Assembly: GCF_003952505.1 (NCBI RefSeq) | Contig: NZ_CP034450.1 | Location: 6,325,554-6,389,553, forward strand | Length of the DNA: 64,000 nt | Direction of reading: 5' to 3' | Origin: Mesorhizobium sp. M4B.F.Ca.ET.058.02.1.1 | GTDB lineage: Bacteria; Pseudomonadota; Alphaproteobacteria; Rhizobiales; Rhizobiaceae | Shown: positions 25,058-33,654 of the stretch, piece by piece | How positions within the stretch are numbered: the stretch's first letter is position 1 | Layout: every line of letters starts with the position of its first letter | The notes under the pieces: model-generated | What the model was told of the DNA's origin: nothing | The model's database searches: none | The model's input: only the letters and a program-made list of their open reading frames with translations | Made by a program: the position numbers and the translations under genes

Positions 25058-28000
25058 TCACAGCACGAAGTCGCTCGCGGTCAGGCCAAGCCCGGTGCCG
25101 GTCAGCGTGATCTGGAAATCCGCCGTCGCATTGCCGTTGACGTCGACACGCACGATCGTGTTGCTGCCGACCTCAGACCAGGTGATGCTGTTGGCGACGG
25201 TAGCCCCGTTCTGCCCGCCGAACAGGAAGGCCTGGTCGCCGGCGGCGGTACTGGCGTCGATCGAGGACAGGTCGATCTTGTCGGTGCCATGCACGAAGTC
25301 GGTGATGGTGTCGTTCGCGGCACTTGCCGGGGAATCCGAAACGGCCGATCCGTAGTAGAACGTGTCGGCTCCCAGGCCGCCGGTAAGCGTGTCAGTGCCG
25401 ACACCGCCGACCAGTCGGTCGTTGCCATCGCCGCCGTTCAGTGTGTCGTTGCCGTCCTGCCCAAACAGCGTGTCGTTACCGGCCAGGCCAAAGATCGAGT
25501 CCGCTCCGCCATTGCCGTAGAGGACGTCGTCGCCGTTGTTGTTGCTGGGATCGTTGAGTGTTTCTCCCGCGTTCAAGCCGTTGCTGCCCGTTATGATCTG
25601 GAACGTCTCGCTGTACTGATATGCGGGCCCGACCGGGTCGCCGACTTGGGTGGCCTGCACGGTCACGGTGGATATGCTGTTCGTCGTGAGGCTTCCCGAG
25701 CTGAGCGTGTTCCCGCTGATCGAAAACAGGTTCGCATTCGATTGCGAGGTGATGCTGTAGACAAAGCTGCCAGGATCTGAGTCGGTCGCGCTCAGGGTTC
25801 CGGTGAACTGGAAGGAATTGAAATTCACATTATCCGTTGTTGTGATCGGCGTCAGCTGGATATCGGTCGGCGCAAAGCGCGGCGGGCCGTCGTCGGCGCC
25901 GGTGATGGAGATCGAGACCAGCTTTGCGGTGCCATCCTCCGAATAGACGGTAAAGCTGTCGCTCAATGGCTGCCCGTCAGCGAGTGCGTTGACCGTCGGG
26001 TTCGAATTGTCGAGCGTATAGGTCCAGACACCGGCTGATGTCACGGTGAAGGCGCCGTAGCCGGACGCGCTGGCCGTCGCGGAATTGACGGCCTGGAACG
26101 AGTCCGTGGTGTTGTCGACATCGGTTGAAAGAAGGTCGCCGGTAGCTGTCGGCGTGCCGCCGCCATTGGAGCTGCCCGCTTCGACGACGGCTCCGCTGGC
26201 CGTGCCGGTGATCGCCGCGGCATCGTTGGCGCCGTTGATGGTGATATCGACCACCTGCGAGGTGCCGTCGGCGGTGGTGACCGTCACCAGCTCATGCAGC
26301 GTGGTGTTCGCGCCGCTGCTGTTGAGCGCCTGAACGGTGGCGTTGTTGTCGTCCAGCGTGTAGCTCCAGGTGCCGGCGGCATCGATCGAGAACGTGCCAT
26401 AGCTTTTGGCCACGGCGGCCTGGACGTCGAAGGTGGCCGGATTGTCGACGTCGATCGCGTTGAGGTCGCCCCCGGCCGTCGCATCGCCCGGCGTGCCATT
26501 GGCAACGCCGCTCTTCTCCGTGACCGAGGTGTCCTGGATGCCGTTGCCGGTAATCACCGCGGCGTCGTTGGTGCCGGTGATGGAGATGGTGATCAGCTGG
26601 CTGGTGCCGTCCTCGGAATGGACGGTGAAGGAGTCGCTGAGCGGATCGCCGTCATTGAGGGCGTCGACCGTCGGATTGGTGTCGTCGAGCGTGTAGGTCC
26701 AGTTGCCGGCGGCATCGATGGTGAAGCTGCCGTAGCTGGTGCTGCCGCTGTCGGCCTGGAAGACGTTGTCGGCGTTGTCGACGTCGCTTGCCGTCAGCGA
26801 GCCGATGGCGGTGACCGGGGCGTCGGCGCCGTCCTCGTCGACCGCGCCGCTGGTGGTGCCGTCGATGATGGCGGCGTCGTTGGTGCCGGTGATGGAGATG
26901 GTGATCAGCTGGCTGGTGCCGTCCTCGGAATGGACGGTGAAGGAGTCGCTGAGCGGATCGCCGTCATTGAGGGCGTCGACCGTCGGATTGGTGTCGTCGA
27001 GCGTGTAGGTCCAGTTGCCGGCGGCATCGATGGTGAAGCTGCCGTAGCTGGTGCTGCCGCTGTCGGCCTGGAAGACGTTGTCGGCGTTGTCGACGTCGCT
27101 TGCCGTCAGCGAGCCGATGGCGGTGACCGGGGCATCGGCGCCGTCCTCGTCGACCGCGCCGCTGGTGGTGCCGTCGATGATGGCGGCGTCGTTGGTGCCG
27201 GTGATGGAGATGGTGATCAGCTGGCTGGTGCCGTCCTCGGAATGGACGGTGAAGGAGTCGCTGAGCGGATCGCCGTCATTGAGGGCGTCGACCGTCGGAT
27301 TGGTGTCGTCGAGCGTGTAGGTCCAGTTGCCGGCGGCATCGATGGTGAAGCTGCCGTAGCTGGTGCTGCCGCTGTCGGCCTGGAAGACGTTGTCGGCGTT
27401 GTCGACATCGCTTGCCGTCAGCGAGCCGATGGCGGTGACCGGGGCGTCGGCGCCGTCCTCGTCGACCGCGCCGCTGGTGGTGCCGTCGATGATGGCGGCG
27501 TCGTTGGTGCCGGTGATGGAGATGGTGATCAGCTGGCTGGTGCCGTCCTCGGAATGGACGGTGAAGGAGTCGCTGAGCGGATCGCCGTCATTGAGGGCGT
27601 CGACCGTCGGATTGGTGTCGTCGAGCGTGTAGGTCCAGTTGCCGGCGGCATCGATGGTGAAGCTGCCGTAGCTGGTGCTGCCGCTGTCGGCCTGGAAGAC
27701 GTTGTCGGCGTTGTCGACGTCGCTTGCCGTCAGCGAGCCGATGGCGGTGACCGGGGCATCGGCGCCGTCCTCGTCGACCGCGCCGCTGGTGGTGCCGTCG
27801 ATGATGGCGGCGTCGTTGGTGCCGGTGATGGAGATGGTGATCAGCTGGCTGGTGCCGTCCTCGGAATGGACGGTGAAGGAGTCGCTGAGCGGATCGCCGT
27901 CATTGAGGGCGTCGACCGTCGGATTGGTGTCGTCGAGCGTGTAGGTCCAGTTGCCGGCGGCATCGATGGTGAAGCTGCCGTAGCTGGTGCTGCCGCTGTC

Positions 28001-30865
28001 GGCCTGGAAGACGTTGTCGGCGTTGTCGACATCGCTTGCCGTCAGCGAGCCGATGGCGGTGACCGGGGCGTCGGCGCCGTCCTCGTCGACCGCGCCGCTG
28101 GTGGTGCCGTCGATGATGGCGGCGTCGTTGGTGCCGGTGATGGAGATGGTGATCAGCTGGCTGGTGCCGTCCTCGGAATGGACGGTGAAGGAGTCGCTGA
28201 GCGGATCGCCGTCATTGAGGGCGTCGACCGTCGGATTGGTGTCGTCGAGCGTATAGGTCCAGTTGCCGGCGGCATCGATGGTGAAGCTGCCGTAGCTGGT
28301 GCTGCCGCTGTCGGCCTGGAAGACGTTGTCGGCGTTGTCGACGTCGCTTGCCGTCAGCGAGCCGATGGCGGTGACCGGGGCATCGGCGCCGTCCTCGTCG
28401 ACCGCGCCGCTGGTGGTGCCGTCGATGATGGCGGCGTCGTTGGTGCCGGTGATGGAGATGGTGATCAGCTGGCTGGTGCCGTCCTCGGAATGGACGGTGA
28501 AGGAGTCGCTGAGCGGATCGCCGTCATTGAGGGCGTCGACCGTCGGATTGGTGTCGTCGAGCGTGTAGGTCCAGTTGCCGGCGGCATCGATGGTGAAGCT
28601 GCCGTAGCTGGTGCTGCCGCTGTCGGCCTGGAAGACGTTGTCGGCGTTGTCGACATCGCTTGCCGTCAGCGAGCCGATGGCGGTGACCGGGGCATCGGCG
28701 CCGTCCTCGTCGACCGCGCCGCTGGTGGTGCCGTCGATGATGGCGGCGTCGTTGGTGCCGGTGATGGAGATGGTGATCAGCTGGCTGGTGCCGTCCTCGG
28801 AATGGACGGTGAAGGAGTCGCTGAGCGGATCGCCGTCATTGAGGGCGTCGACCGTCGGATTGGTGTCGTCGAGCGTGTAGGTCCAGTTGCCGGCGGCATC
28901 GATGGTGAAGCTGCCGTAGCTGGTGCTGCCGCTGTCGGCCTGGAAGACGTTGTCGGCGTTGTCGACATCGCTTGCCGTCAGCGAGCCGATGGCGGTGACC
29001 GGGGCGTCGGCGCCGTCCTCGTCGACCGCGCCGCTGGTGGTGCCGTCGATGATGGCGGCGTCGTTGGTGCCGGTGATGGAGATGGTGATCAGCTGGCTGG
29101 TGCCGTCCTCGGAATGGACGGTGAAGGAGTCGCTGAGCGGATCGCCGTCATTGAGGGCGTCGACCGTCGGATTGGTGTCGTCGAGCGTGTAGGTCCAGTT
29201 GCCGGCGGCATCGATGGTGAAGCTGCCGTAGCTGGTGCTGCCGCTGTCGGCCTGGAAGACGTTGTCGGCGTTGTCGACATCGCTTGCCGTCAGCGAGCCG
29301 ATGGCGGTGACCGGGGCATCGGCGCCGTCCTCGTCGACCGCGCCGCTGGTGGTGCCGTCGATGATGGCGGCGTCGTTGGTGCCGGTGATGGAGATGGTGA
29401 TCAGCTGGCTGGTGCCGTCCTCGGAATGGACGGTGAAGGAGTCGCTGAGCGGATCGCCGTCATTGAGGGCGTCGACCGTCGGATTGGTGTCGTCGAGCGT
29501 GTAGGTCCAGTTGCCGGCGGCATCGATGGTGAAGCTGCCGTAGCTGGTGCTGCCGCTGTCGGCCTGGAAGACGTTGTCGGCGTTGTCGACATCGCTTGCC
29601 GTCAGCGAGCCGATGGCGGTGACCGGGGCGTCGGCGCCGTCCTCGTCGACCGCGCCGCTGGTGGTGCCGTCGATGATGGCGGCGTCGTTGGTGCCGGTGA
29701 TGGAGATGGTGATCAGCTGGCTGGTGCCGTCCTCGGAATGGACGGTGAAGGAGTCGCTGAGCGGATCGCCGTCATTGAGGGCGTCGACCGTCGGATTGGT
29801 GTCGTCGAGCGTGTAGGTCCAGTTGCCGGCGGCATCGATGGTGAAGCTGCCGTAGCTGGTGCTGCCGCTGTCGGCCTGGAAGACGTTGTCGGCGTTGTCG
29901 ACATCGCTTGCCGTCAGCGAGCCGATGGCGGTGACCGGGGCATCGGCGCCGTCCTCGTCGACCGCGCCGCTGGTGGTGCCGTCGATGATGGCGGCGTCGT
30001 TGGTGCCGGTGATGGTGACCGTCACCGTCTGGGTGTCGGTGCCGCCATGGCCGTCGTCGGCCTGGATCGTGTAGGTCAGCGTCAGCGTCTCGCCGGCCGC
30101 CAGGAAATCGAACGCCTGCGGCGTCGAGTTGAAGCTCCAGGTCAGATTGTGGGTCTCGCCCGCATCGGCCGTCAGCGAGGTCGGCGAAACCGTCAGCATG
30201 TTGATGACGGCGGCGCTGTCCAGGCTGCCGGTGGTGCCGCCGGGCGACACCGAGGTTACGCTCGCGCTCACCGTGTCGGAGACATCGGCGTCGTTCACCG
30301 TCAGCGTGCCGCTCGCCGTCAGCGGCGCACTGGTCTCGGTCAGCGAGGCGGCGTCTTTGTCCGTCGTCACCAGATGGATGTCCGGCTTGTCGTTGGTGCC
30401 GGTGAACTGGATGGTGGCCGTGGCCCAGCTCAGCGTGCCGTTGCCGAGCTGGATGGCGTAGGTCACCTTGTCGACAAGGATCTGCCCGGCGGCAAGCGAC
30501 TGCAACAGTCCGTCGATACTGGCCGTGCTGTAATGGATCGTGCCGTCACTGGCTATCCAGATCCTGGCGCCCAGGAGGCTGGTGTCGGTGGTCCCGGCGG
30601 CTCCCGCGCTGTCGTCGGAGCTTGAGTATGTAATGTCCTTGGTCAGCAGGTCCGCCGGCGCATAGGTCTTCGTCGCTATCGACGCACTGACGGTGTCGTC
30701 GATGGAGTAGAGCGTTTTGGCCGCCCCGCCCAGGTCGTTCGCTAGAACATTCAGAATCAGGACGCTACCGGCATCTTCCGAAGAAAAGAAGATGTCGTCC
30801 TTCGCCTGCGGTGTGTTGGAAAAAGACGTCGTGGTGCCGCCGGCACCGGTGACCTGAGTAGCCAT
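25058..30865 (-). CDS. Giant VCBS-repeat/RTX adhesin-like type I secreted protein
   Basis: A 1935-residue protein. Residues 1-286 hold an N-terminal region with cadherin/VCBS-like sequence (VLANDLGG, GTNDKPDIHLVTTD, YTIQADDGHGGTDT). Residues 287-1430 are eleven tandem 104-residue VCBS repeats, each opening GTNDAAIIDGTTSGAVDEDG. Two diverged repeats follow (GTNDAAVITGNG…, GANDAAAITGTASG…) and then glycine-aspartate RTX nonapeptides (NDTLFGQDGNDTLNGGDGND, calcium-binding). The last residues DFVL fit an uncleaved type I secretion signal. Such proteins act as surface adhesins or biofilm proteins. The ATG at 30865 has GGGGTG about 7 bases upstream. The exporter genes follow immediately. No catalytic domain is visible. 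Confidence 0.93.
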   Translation of the reverse strand: MATQVTGAGGTTTSFSNTPQAKDDIFFSSEDAGSVLILNVLANDLGGAAKTLYSIDDTVSASIATKTYAPADLLTKDITYSSSDDSAGAAGTTDTSLLGARIWIASDGTIHYSTASIDGLLQSLAAGQILVDKVTYAIQLGNGTLSWATATIQFTGTNDKPDIHLVTTDKDAASLTETSAPLTASGTLTVNDADVSDTVSASVTSVSPGGTTGSLDSAAVINMLTVSPTSLTADAGETHNLTWSFNSTPQAFDFLAAGETLTLTYTIQADDGHGGTDTQTVTVTITGTNDAAIIDGTTSGAVDEDGADAPVTAIGSLTASDVDNADNVFQADSGSTSYGSFTIDAAGNWTYTLDDTNPTVDALNDGDPLSDSFTVHSEDGTSQLITISITGTNDAAIIDGTTSGAVDEDGADAPVTAIGSLTASDVDNADNVFQADSGSTSYGSFTIDAAGNWTYTLDDTNPTVDALNDGDPLSDSFTVHSEDGTSQLITISITGTNDAAIIDGTTSGAVDEDGADAPVTAIGSLTASDVDNADNVFQADSGSTSYGSFTIDAAGNWTYTLDDTNPTVDALNDGDPLSDSFTVHSEDGTSQLITISITGTNDAAIIDGTTSGAVDEDGADAPVTAIGSLTASDVDNADNVFQADSGSTSYGSFTIDAAGNWTYTLDDTNPTVDALNDGDPLSDSFTVHSEDGTSQLITISITGTNDAAIIDGTTSGAVDEDGADAPVTAIGSLTASDVDNADNVFQADSGSTSYGSFTIDAAGNWTYTLDDTNPTVDALNDGDPLSDSFTVHSEDGTSQLITISITGTNDAAIIDGTTSGAVDEDGADAPVTAIGSLTASDVDNADNVFQADSGSTSYGSFTIDAAGNWTYTLDDTNPTVDALNDGDPLSDSFTVHSEDGTSQLITISITGTNDAAIIDGTTSGAVDEDGADAPVTAIGSLTASDVDNADNVFQADSGSTSYGSFTIDAAGNWTYTLDDTNPTVDALNDGDPLSDSFTVHSEDGTSQLITISITGTNDAAIIDGTTSGAVDEDGADAPVTAIGSLTASDVDNADNVFQADSGSTSYGSFTIDAAGNWTYTLDDTNPTVDALNDGDPLSDSFTVHSEDGTSQLITISITGTNDAAIIDGTTSGAVDEDGADAPVTAIGSLTASDVDNADNVFQADSGSTSYGSFTIDAAGNWTYTLDDTNPTVDALNDGDPLSDSFTVHSEDGTSQLITISITGTNDAAIIDGTTSGAVDEDGADAPVTAIGSLTASDVDNADNVFQADSGSTSYGSFTIDAAGNWTYTLDDTNPTVDALNDGDPLSDSFTVHSEDGTSQLITISITGTNDAAIIDGTTSGAVDEDGADAPVTAIGSLTASDVDNADNVFQADSGSTSYGSFTIDAAGNWTYTLDDTNPTVDALNDGDPLSDSFTVHSEDGTSQLITISITGTNDAAVITGNGIQDTSVTEKSGVANGTPGDATAGGDLNAIDVDNPATFDVQAAVAKSYGTFSIDAAGTWSYTLDDNNATVQALNSSGANTTLHELVTVTTADGTSQVVDITINGANDAAAITGTASGAVVEAGSSNGGGTPTATGDLLSTDVDNTTDSFQAVNSATASASGYGAFTVTSAGVWTYTLDNSNPTVNALADGQPLSDSFTVYSEDGTAKLVSISITGADDGPPRFAPTDIQLTPITTTDNVNFNSFQFTGTLSATDSDPGSFVYSITSQSNANLFSISGNTLSSGSLTTNSISTVTVQATQVGDPVGPAYQYSETFQIITGSNGLNAGETLNDPSNNNGDDVLYGNGGADSIFGLAGNDTLFGQDGNDTLNGGDGNDRLVGGVGTDTLTGGLGADTFYYGSAVSDSPASAANDTITDFVHGTDKIDLSSIDASTAAGDQAFLFGGQNGATVANSITWSEVGSNTIVRVDVNGNATADFQITLTGTGLGLTASDFVL
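26576..30007. repeat. Eleven tandem 312-bp VCBS repeats
   Basis: Exactly 11 x 312 bp (3432 bp) in frame with the adhesin gene, each coding the same 104 residues. Copies differ by only a few synonymous changes. Two informative ones are the Asp codons at repeat residues 22 (GADAP) and 35 (ASDVD), each GAT or GAC. The codon at residue 22 alternates GAT/GAC from copy to copy with one break in the middle, indicating a 624-bp dimer as the unit of expansion. Confidence 0.97.
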
Positions 30866-31343
30866 TTTTCACCCCTGTTGTTTAACGACAGACGCCCCAC
30901 CGCCTGTCGACCCCATTGAAAGACCAGCCGCTTCTTGACTGAAAATGTTGCACGCCCGGCACGCAGATTCCGGCACATGTCGATTGTGTCAGCGCACCCG
31001 AAGGCCTCGATGCCGACGCCCAGCGATGGCCAGCACAACGTGTGGCCAGTCACGGGCGGGCTGTGGCTCAAATGGTGATGGCTGCGGCGGTACTGGCCGC
31101 CGTGCTGTGTTTCCCCTAGCCCCTTTAGCGTCGCTTAACCCGTTGTTGCCGGTCGGGGGCCATTTTATTCGACGCTTATATTAGGGTATTATTAACCCTG
31201 TCAGCGAGGAGGCGTCAACATCCTGCTTGGCATAACAGTTAATATTAGGGCCGCTACTGATATTCGGCGCATGGCCGCAGGACCAGTCGCGCGGCTATCG
31301 ACGCATCCCGGAACATAGGCCGCGCGCCGGCAGAGACCCGTGG
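30866..31343. other. AT-rich intergenic region upstream of the adhesin gene
   Basis: No gene is recognisable. The part nearest the adhesin (30866-31140) must carry its leftward promoter, but I see no confident -35/-10 pair. Around 31175-31255 the sequence becomes unusually AT-rich for this genome. It includes an inverted repeat AGGGT/ACCCT (31183-31187 and 31195-31199) and two copies of ATATTAGGG about 64 bases apart (near 31178 and 31242), which are candidate regulator or nucleoid-protein sites. Confidence 0.4.
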
Positions 31344-31454
31344 TTAAACTCCGTCTTGCCGCTCATTTCCTCGTGCAGCCAAGAGGGCAGGGACCGATGG
31401 CCCGGCGGCGTTGCCTGGCAGCGGACGCGTTTCACAAAGCAGCCCGGCGCATCG

Positions 31455-31550
31455 GAATCCGGAGCCTCCGCCTTTCAGGCCGAGCATCCTGCGCGTTTCG
31501 GCCGGCGTCGCGATCTCGTGGTCGAACTTGGCGAGGCCAGTCGGCAAAAT
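31455..31550 (-). pseudogene. Tail remnant resembling a beta-keto acid cleavage enzyme (DUF849)
   Basis: Immediately after the IclR stop codon, and in the same frame, about 30 codons read LAKFDHEIATPAETRRMLGL followed by KGG. This resembles the conserved C-terminal end of BKACE/DUF849 (3-keto-5-aminohexanoate cleavage) enzymes, which commonly end with ATP.EAR.MLGLKG. The catalytic TIM barrel is absent, so this is only a tail, presumably left by a deletion that fused it behind the regulator. The assignment rests on a short motif and is tentative. The following bases 31344-31454 show nothing recognisable. Confidence 0.4.
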
Positions 31551-32348
31551 CTAGCTTCCCGCCAGCGACAGGCCGCCGGCGCGTTCGCGCAGCAAGGCCA
31601 GCAATTCGCTTCGTCGCGCTTGCGGCGTGTCGACGGGCAGGACGAAGCACAGCGTCTTGTTGATGGCGCCATGGCCGTCGCGGATCGGGGCGGCCATGCA
31701 CCAGGTGAAGCGGTCGGCGAGCGCCGATGTCTCGCTGAAGCCCTGCTGGCGCGCCAGTTCGACATCGGCGAAGAATTCGCCGGGTGCGATGATGCGGCCG
31801 TCCGGAAGCTTGTAGTCGTCAGCCGGGATGAAAGCTCCAAGCTCTTCCCTGCTCATATGGCCGACCAGAAGCCGTCCCGATGCCGTCCACGGGATCGGGA
31901 CCTCGACGCCGACATCGCTGGAAATGCGGAACGGGCCGGGCGAATCCCGGCAGTCGAGGACGACATATTTGTTGCCGCGCAGACCGCACATCTGAACGGT
32001 CTCGCCGGTCTCCGCGGCCATCCTGTCCAGCGTCTCGAGGATGCGACGGTAGTGCGCATTGTGATGCGAATAGGCCCAGCCGAACAGGTGCATCGCGCGG
32101 CCGAAATAGACATAGCCCTCGGTGCCGACATTCTCGAGCATCTCGGCTTCGAGCAGGCTGTTGACGATCTCGTAGGTGGTCGAGCGCGGCGCGCCAATCA
32201 TCTTGGCGAGGTCGCCGACGCGCACCGGCGCACGATGCCTGAGCAGCGCCTCGAGCAGCATGATGACGCGGTCGATGCCGCGGCGGCGCTCGCCGCCTTG
32301 CGGTGCAGCGCCACCCGCCTCGATCAGATCGGTCGCGCTATCGCTCAT
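31551..32348 (-). CDS. IclR-family transcriptional regulator
   Basis: A 265-residue regulator. The winged helix-turn-helix covers about residues 25-85 (VRVGDLAKMIGAPRSTTYEI), followed by an IclR effector-binding GAF-like domain with YVVLDCRDSPGPFRI, VPIPWTASGRLLVGHM and CMAAPIRDGHGA. It is transcribed divergently from the sugar-type ABC transporter operon. Strong inverted repeats lie in the gap at 32426-32490. It probably controls that operon and itself; the effector is unknown. Confidence 0.92.
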   Translation of the reverse strand: MSDSATDLIEAGGAAPQGGERRRGIDRVIMLLEALLRHRAPVRVGDLAKMIGAPRSTTYEIVNSLLEAEMLENVGTEGYVYFGRAMHLFGWAYSHHNAHYRRILETLDRMAAETGETVQMCGLRGNKYVVLDCRDSPGPFRISSDVGVEVPIPWTASGRLLVGHMSREELGAFIPADDYKLPDGRIIAPGEFFADVELARQQGFSETSALADRFTWCMAAPIRDGHGAINKTLCFVLPVDTPQARRSELLALLRERAGGLSLAGS

Positions 32349-32425
32349 TTCGGCCGTCCAAAATCATTTTAAGTCCTCGTCTCAAGACGCTTGAAAGATG
32401 CCAAGGCTCAGTCTAGCATCCCGCC

Positions 32426-32490
32426 TGTCCGATATACAGACACGATGTCTGAAATACCGGACAGATTAACGAGCCGGACAGAGAAGTCCA
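32426..32490. promoter_or_regulatory. Nested inverted repeats, probable IclR operator
   Basis: An outer pair TGTCCG (32426-32431) and CGGACA (32458-32463) encloses an inner perfect pair CAGACA-CGA-TGTCTG (32437-32451). A further pair GGAC/GTCC lies at 32476-32479 and 32486-32489. The array sits between the IclR gene (ends at its start 32348) and the transporter start 32584, the expected place for an operator covering both promoters. Confidence 0.65.
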
Positions 32491-32583
32491 GACGAAAAAA
32501 CGGGCGGTTCCGCAACGCGGCAACCGGCGGTTTTGTCGTCCCGACTCCGCACGCCCGGACACAACCACTGAAGGGGAACAGTC

Positions 32584-33636
32584 ATGATGAAATCGCCGTT
32601 TTTCGCATCCGCCAGCGCCCTTTGCCTCGGTCTCGTCTTGGCCTTGGGCGTAGGCTCGCAGGCCAATGCCGCCGCCAAATGCATCAAGGGCGACCGCAAG
32701 GCGCCGTACACGATCGGCTGGGCCAACATCTATTCGGTGCCGACCTGGATGAAGCAGACGCAGGGCACCATCGAGGCCGAGGTCGAGGCGCTGAAGAAGC
32801 AGGGGCTGGTCGACAAGCTGGTCGTCACCGACGCCCAGGGCGACGCCAACGTGCAGATCCAGCAGATCCAGTCGATGATCGACTCCAATGTCGACGCCAT
32901 CATCCTGATCGCCGGCTCATCGACCGCGCCGGCGCGCGTTATCGCCGATGCCTGCGCCAAGGGCATCGCTATTATCAACTTCGACAGCCTCGTCGACACC
33001 GACCAGGTGACCGCCAAGGTCAACACCGATTCCTCGCAGTGGGGCGACCAGGCCGCCAAGTTCCTGATCGACGCCATCGGCGGCAAGGGCAAGATCCTGA
33101 TCCTCAACGGTCCGGCCGGCGTCTCGGTCAGCGACGATCGCCGCAAGGGCGCCGATGCCGAGCTCAAGGCTCACCCGGACGTGAAGATCCTGGCCGAGAC
33201 CAACACACCCTACAATGTCGCGCCGGCGCAGGAAGCCGTCACCAGCCTGCTGTTCGCCAATCCCGAAATCGACGGCATCCTGTCGCTCGGCGGCGCGCTG
33301 TCGGCGGGCGCGGTGCTGGCACTCGACAAGCAGGGCCGCGACCAGGTGCCGATCACCGGCGAGAACGCTCGGCAGTTCCTCGAACTGTGGAAGGAAAAGG
33401 GCCTGAAGAGCTGGGCCACCATGCAGCCGAACTGGCTCGGCGCCTTCGCTACCTACACCGCCGTCCAGGCGCTCGAAGGCAAGGACGTGCCGGCCTTCGT
33501 CAAGATCCCGTTGCCGGTGATCGACAATTCCAACATCGACGAGTACCTCGCCCGGGCCAAGGATTTCCCGGCTGACGGCTATATCTATTCGCCCTACGAT
33601 GAGGAGCTGTTCAAGAAGCTGCTGGCGCAGAAATAG
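32584..33636 (+). CDS. Sugar-type ABC transporter substrate-binding protein (CUT2)
   Basis: A 350-residue periplasmic binding protein of the ribose/galactose (peripla_BP_4) class. A Sec signal peptide (residues about 1-29, ending QANAAA) precedes the mature domain. Typical class features are QQIQSMIDSNVDAIILIAGS and GWANIYSVPTWMKQT. The start has AGGGGAAC upstream. It heads an operon with an ATPase and two permeases, and lies behind the IclR operator array. The ligand cannot be read from sequence; the downstream enzymes suggest a hydroxy-amino acid or acylated sugar-like compound (inference). Confidence 0.9.
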   Translation: MMKSPFFASASALCLGLVLALGVGSQANAAAKCIKGDRKAPYTIGWANIYSVPTWMKQTQGTIEAEVEALKKQGLVDKLVVTDAQGDANVQIQQIQSMIDSNVDAIILIAGSSTAPARVIADACAKGIAIINFDSLVDTDQVTAKVNTDSSQWGDQAAKFLIDAIGGKGKILILNGPAGVSVSDDRRKGADAELKAHPDVKILAETNTPYNVAPAQEAVTSLLFANPEIDGILSLGGALSAGAVLALDKQGRDQVPITGENARQFLELWKEKGLKSWATMQPNWLGAFATYTAVQALEGKDVPAFVKIPLPVIDNSNIDEYLARAKDFPADGYIYSPYDEELFKKLLAQK

Positions 33637-33654
33637 GCCGGAAGGGTTGTAGCA

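Noticed and set aside
26576..30007. Regular repeats that might be taken for a CRISPR array
   Set aside because: The unit is 312 bp, has no spacers, and is fully coding in the adhesin frame.
26294..30625. A 1443-codon open frame on the plus strand opposite the adhesin repeats
   Set aside because: It is produced by the periodic, GC-rich codon pattern of the 312-bp repeats on the other strand, has no start signal, and its translation is low-complexity.
32575..32600. GGAAC-N17-CGTT overlapping the start of the sugar-binding protein gene
   Set aside because: It overlaps the ribosome binding site and start codon, so a transcript from it would begin inside the coding region; treated as a chance match.
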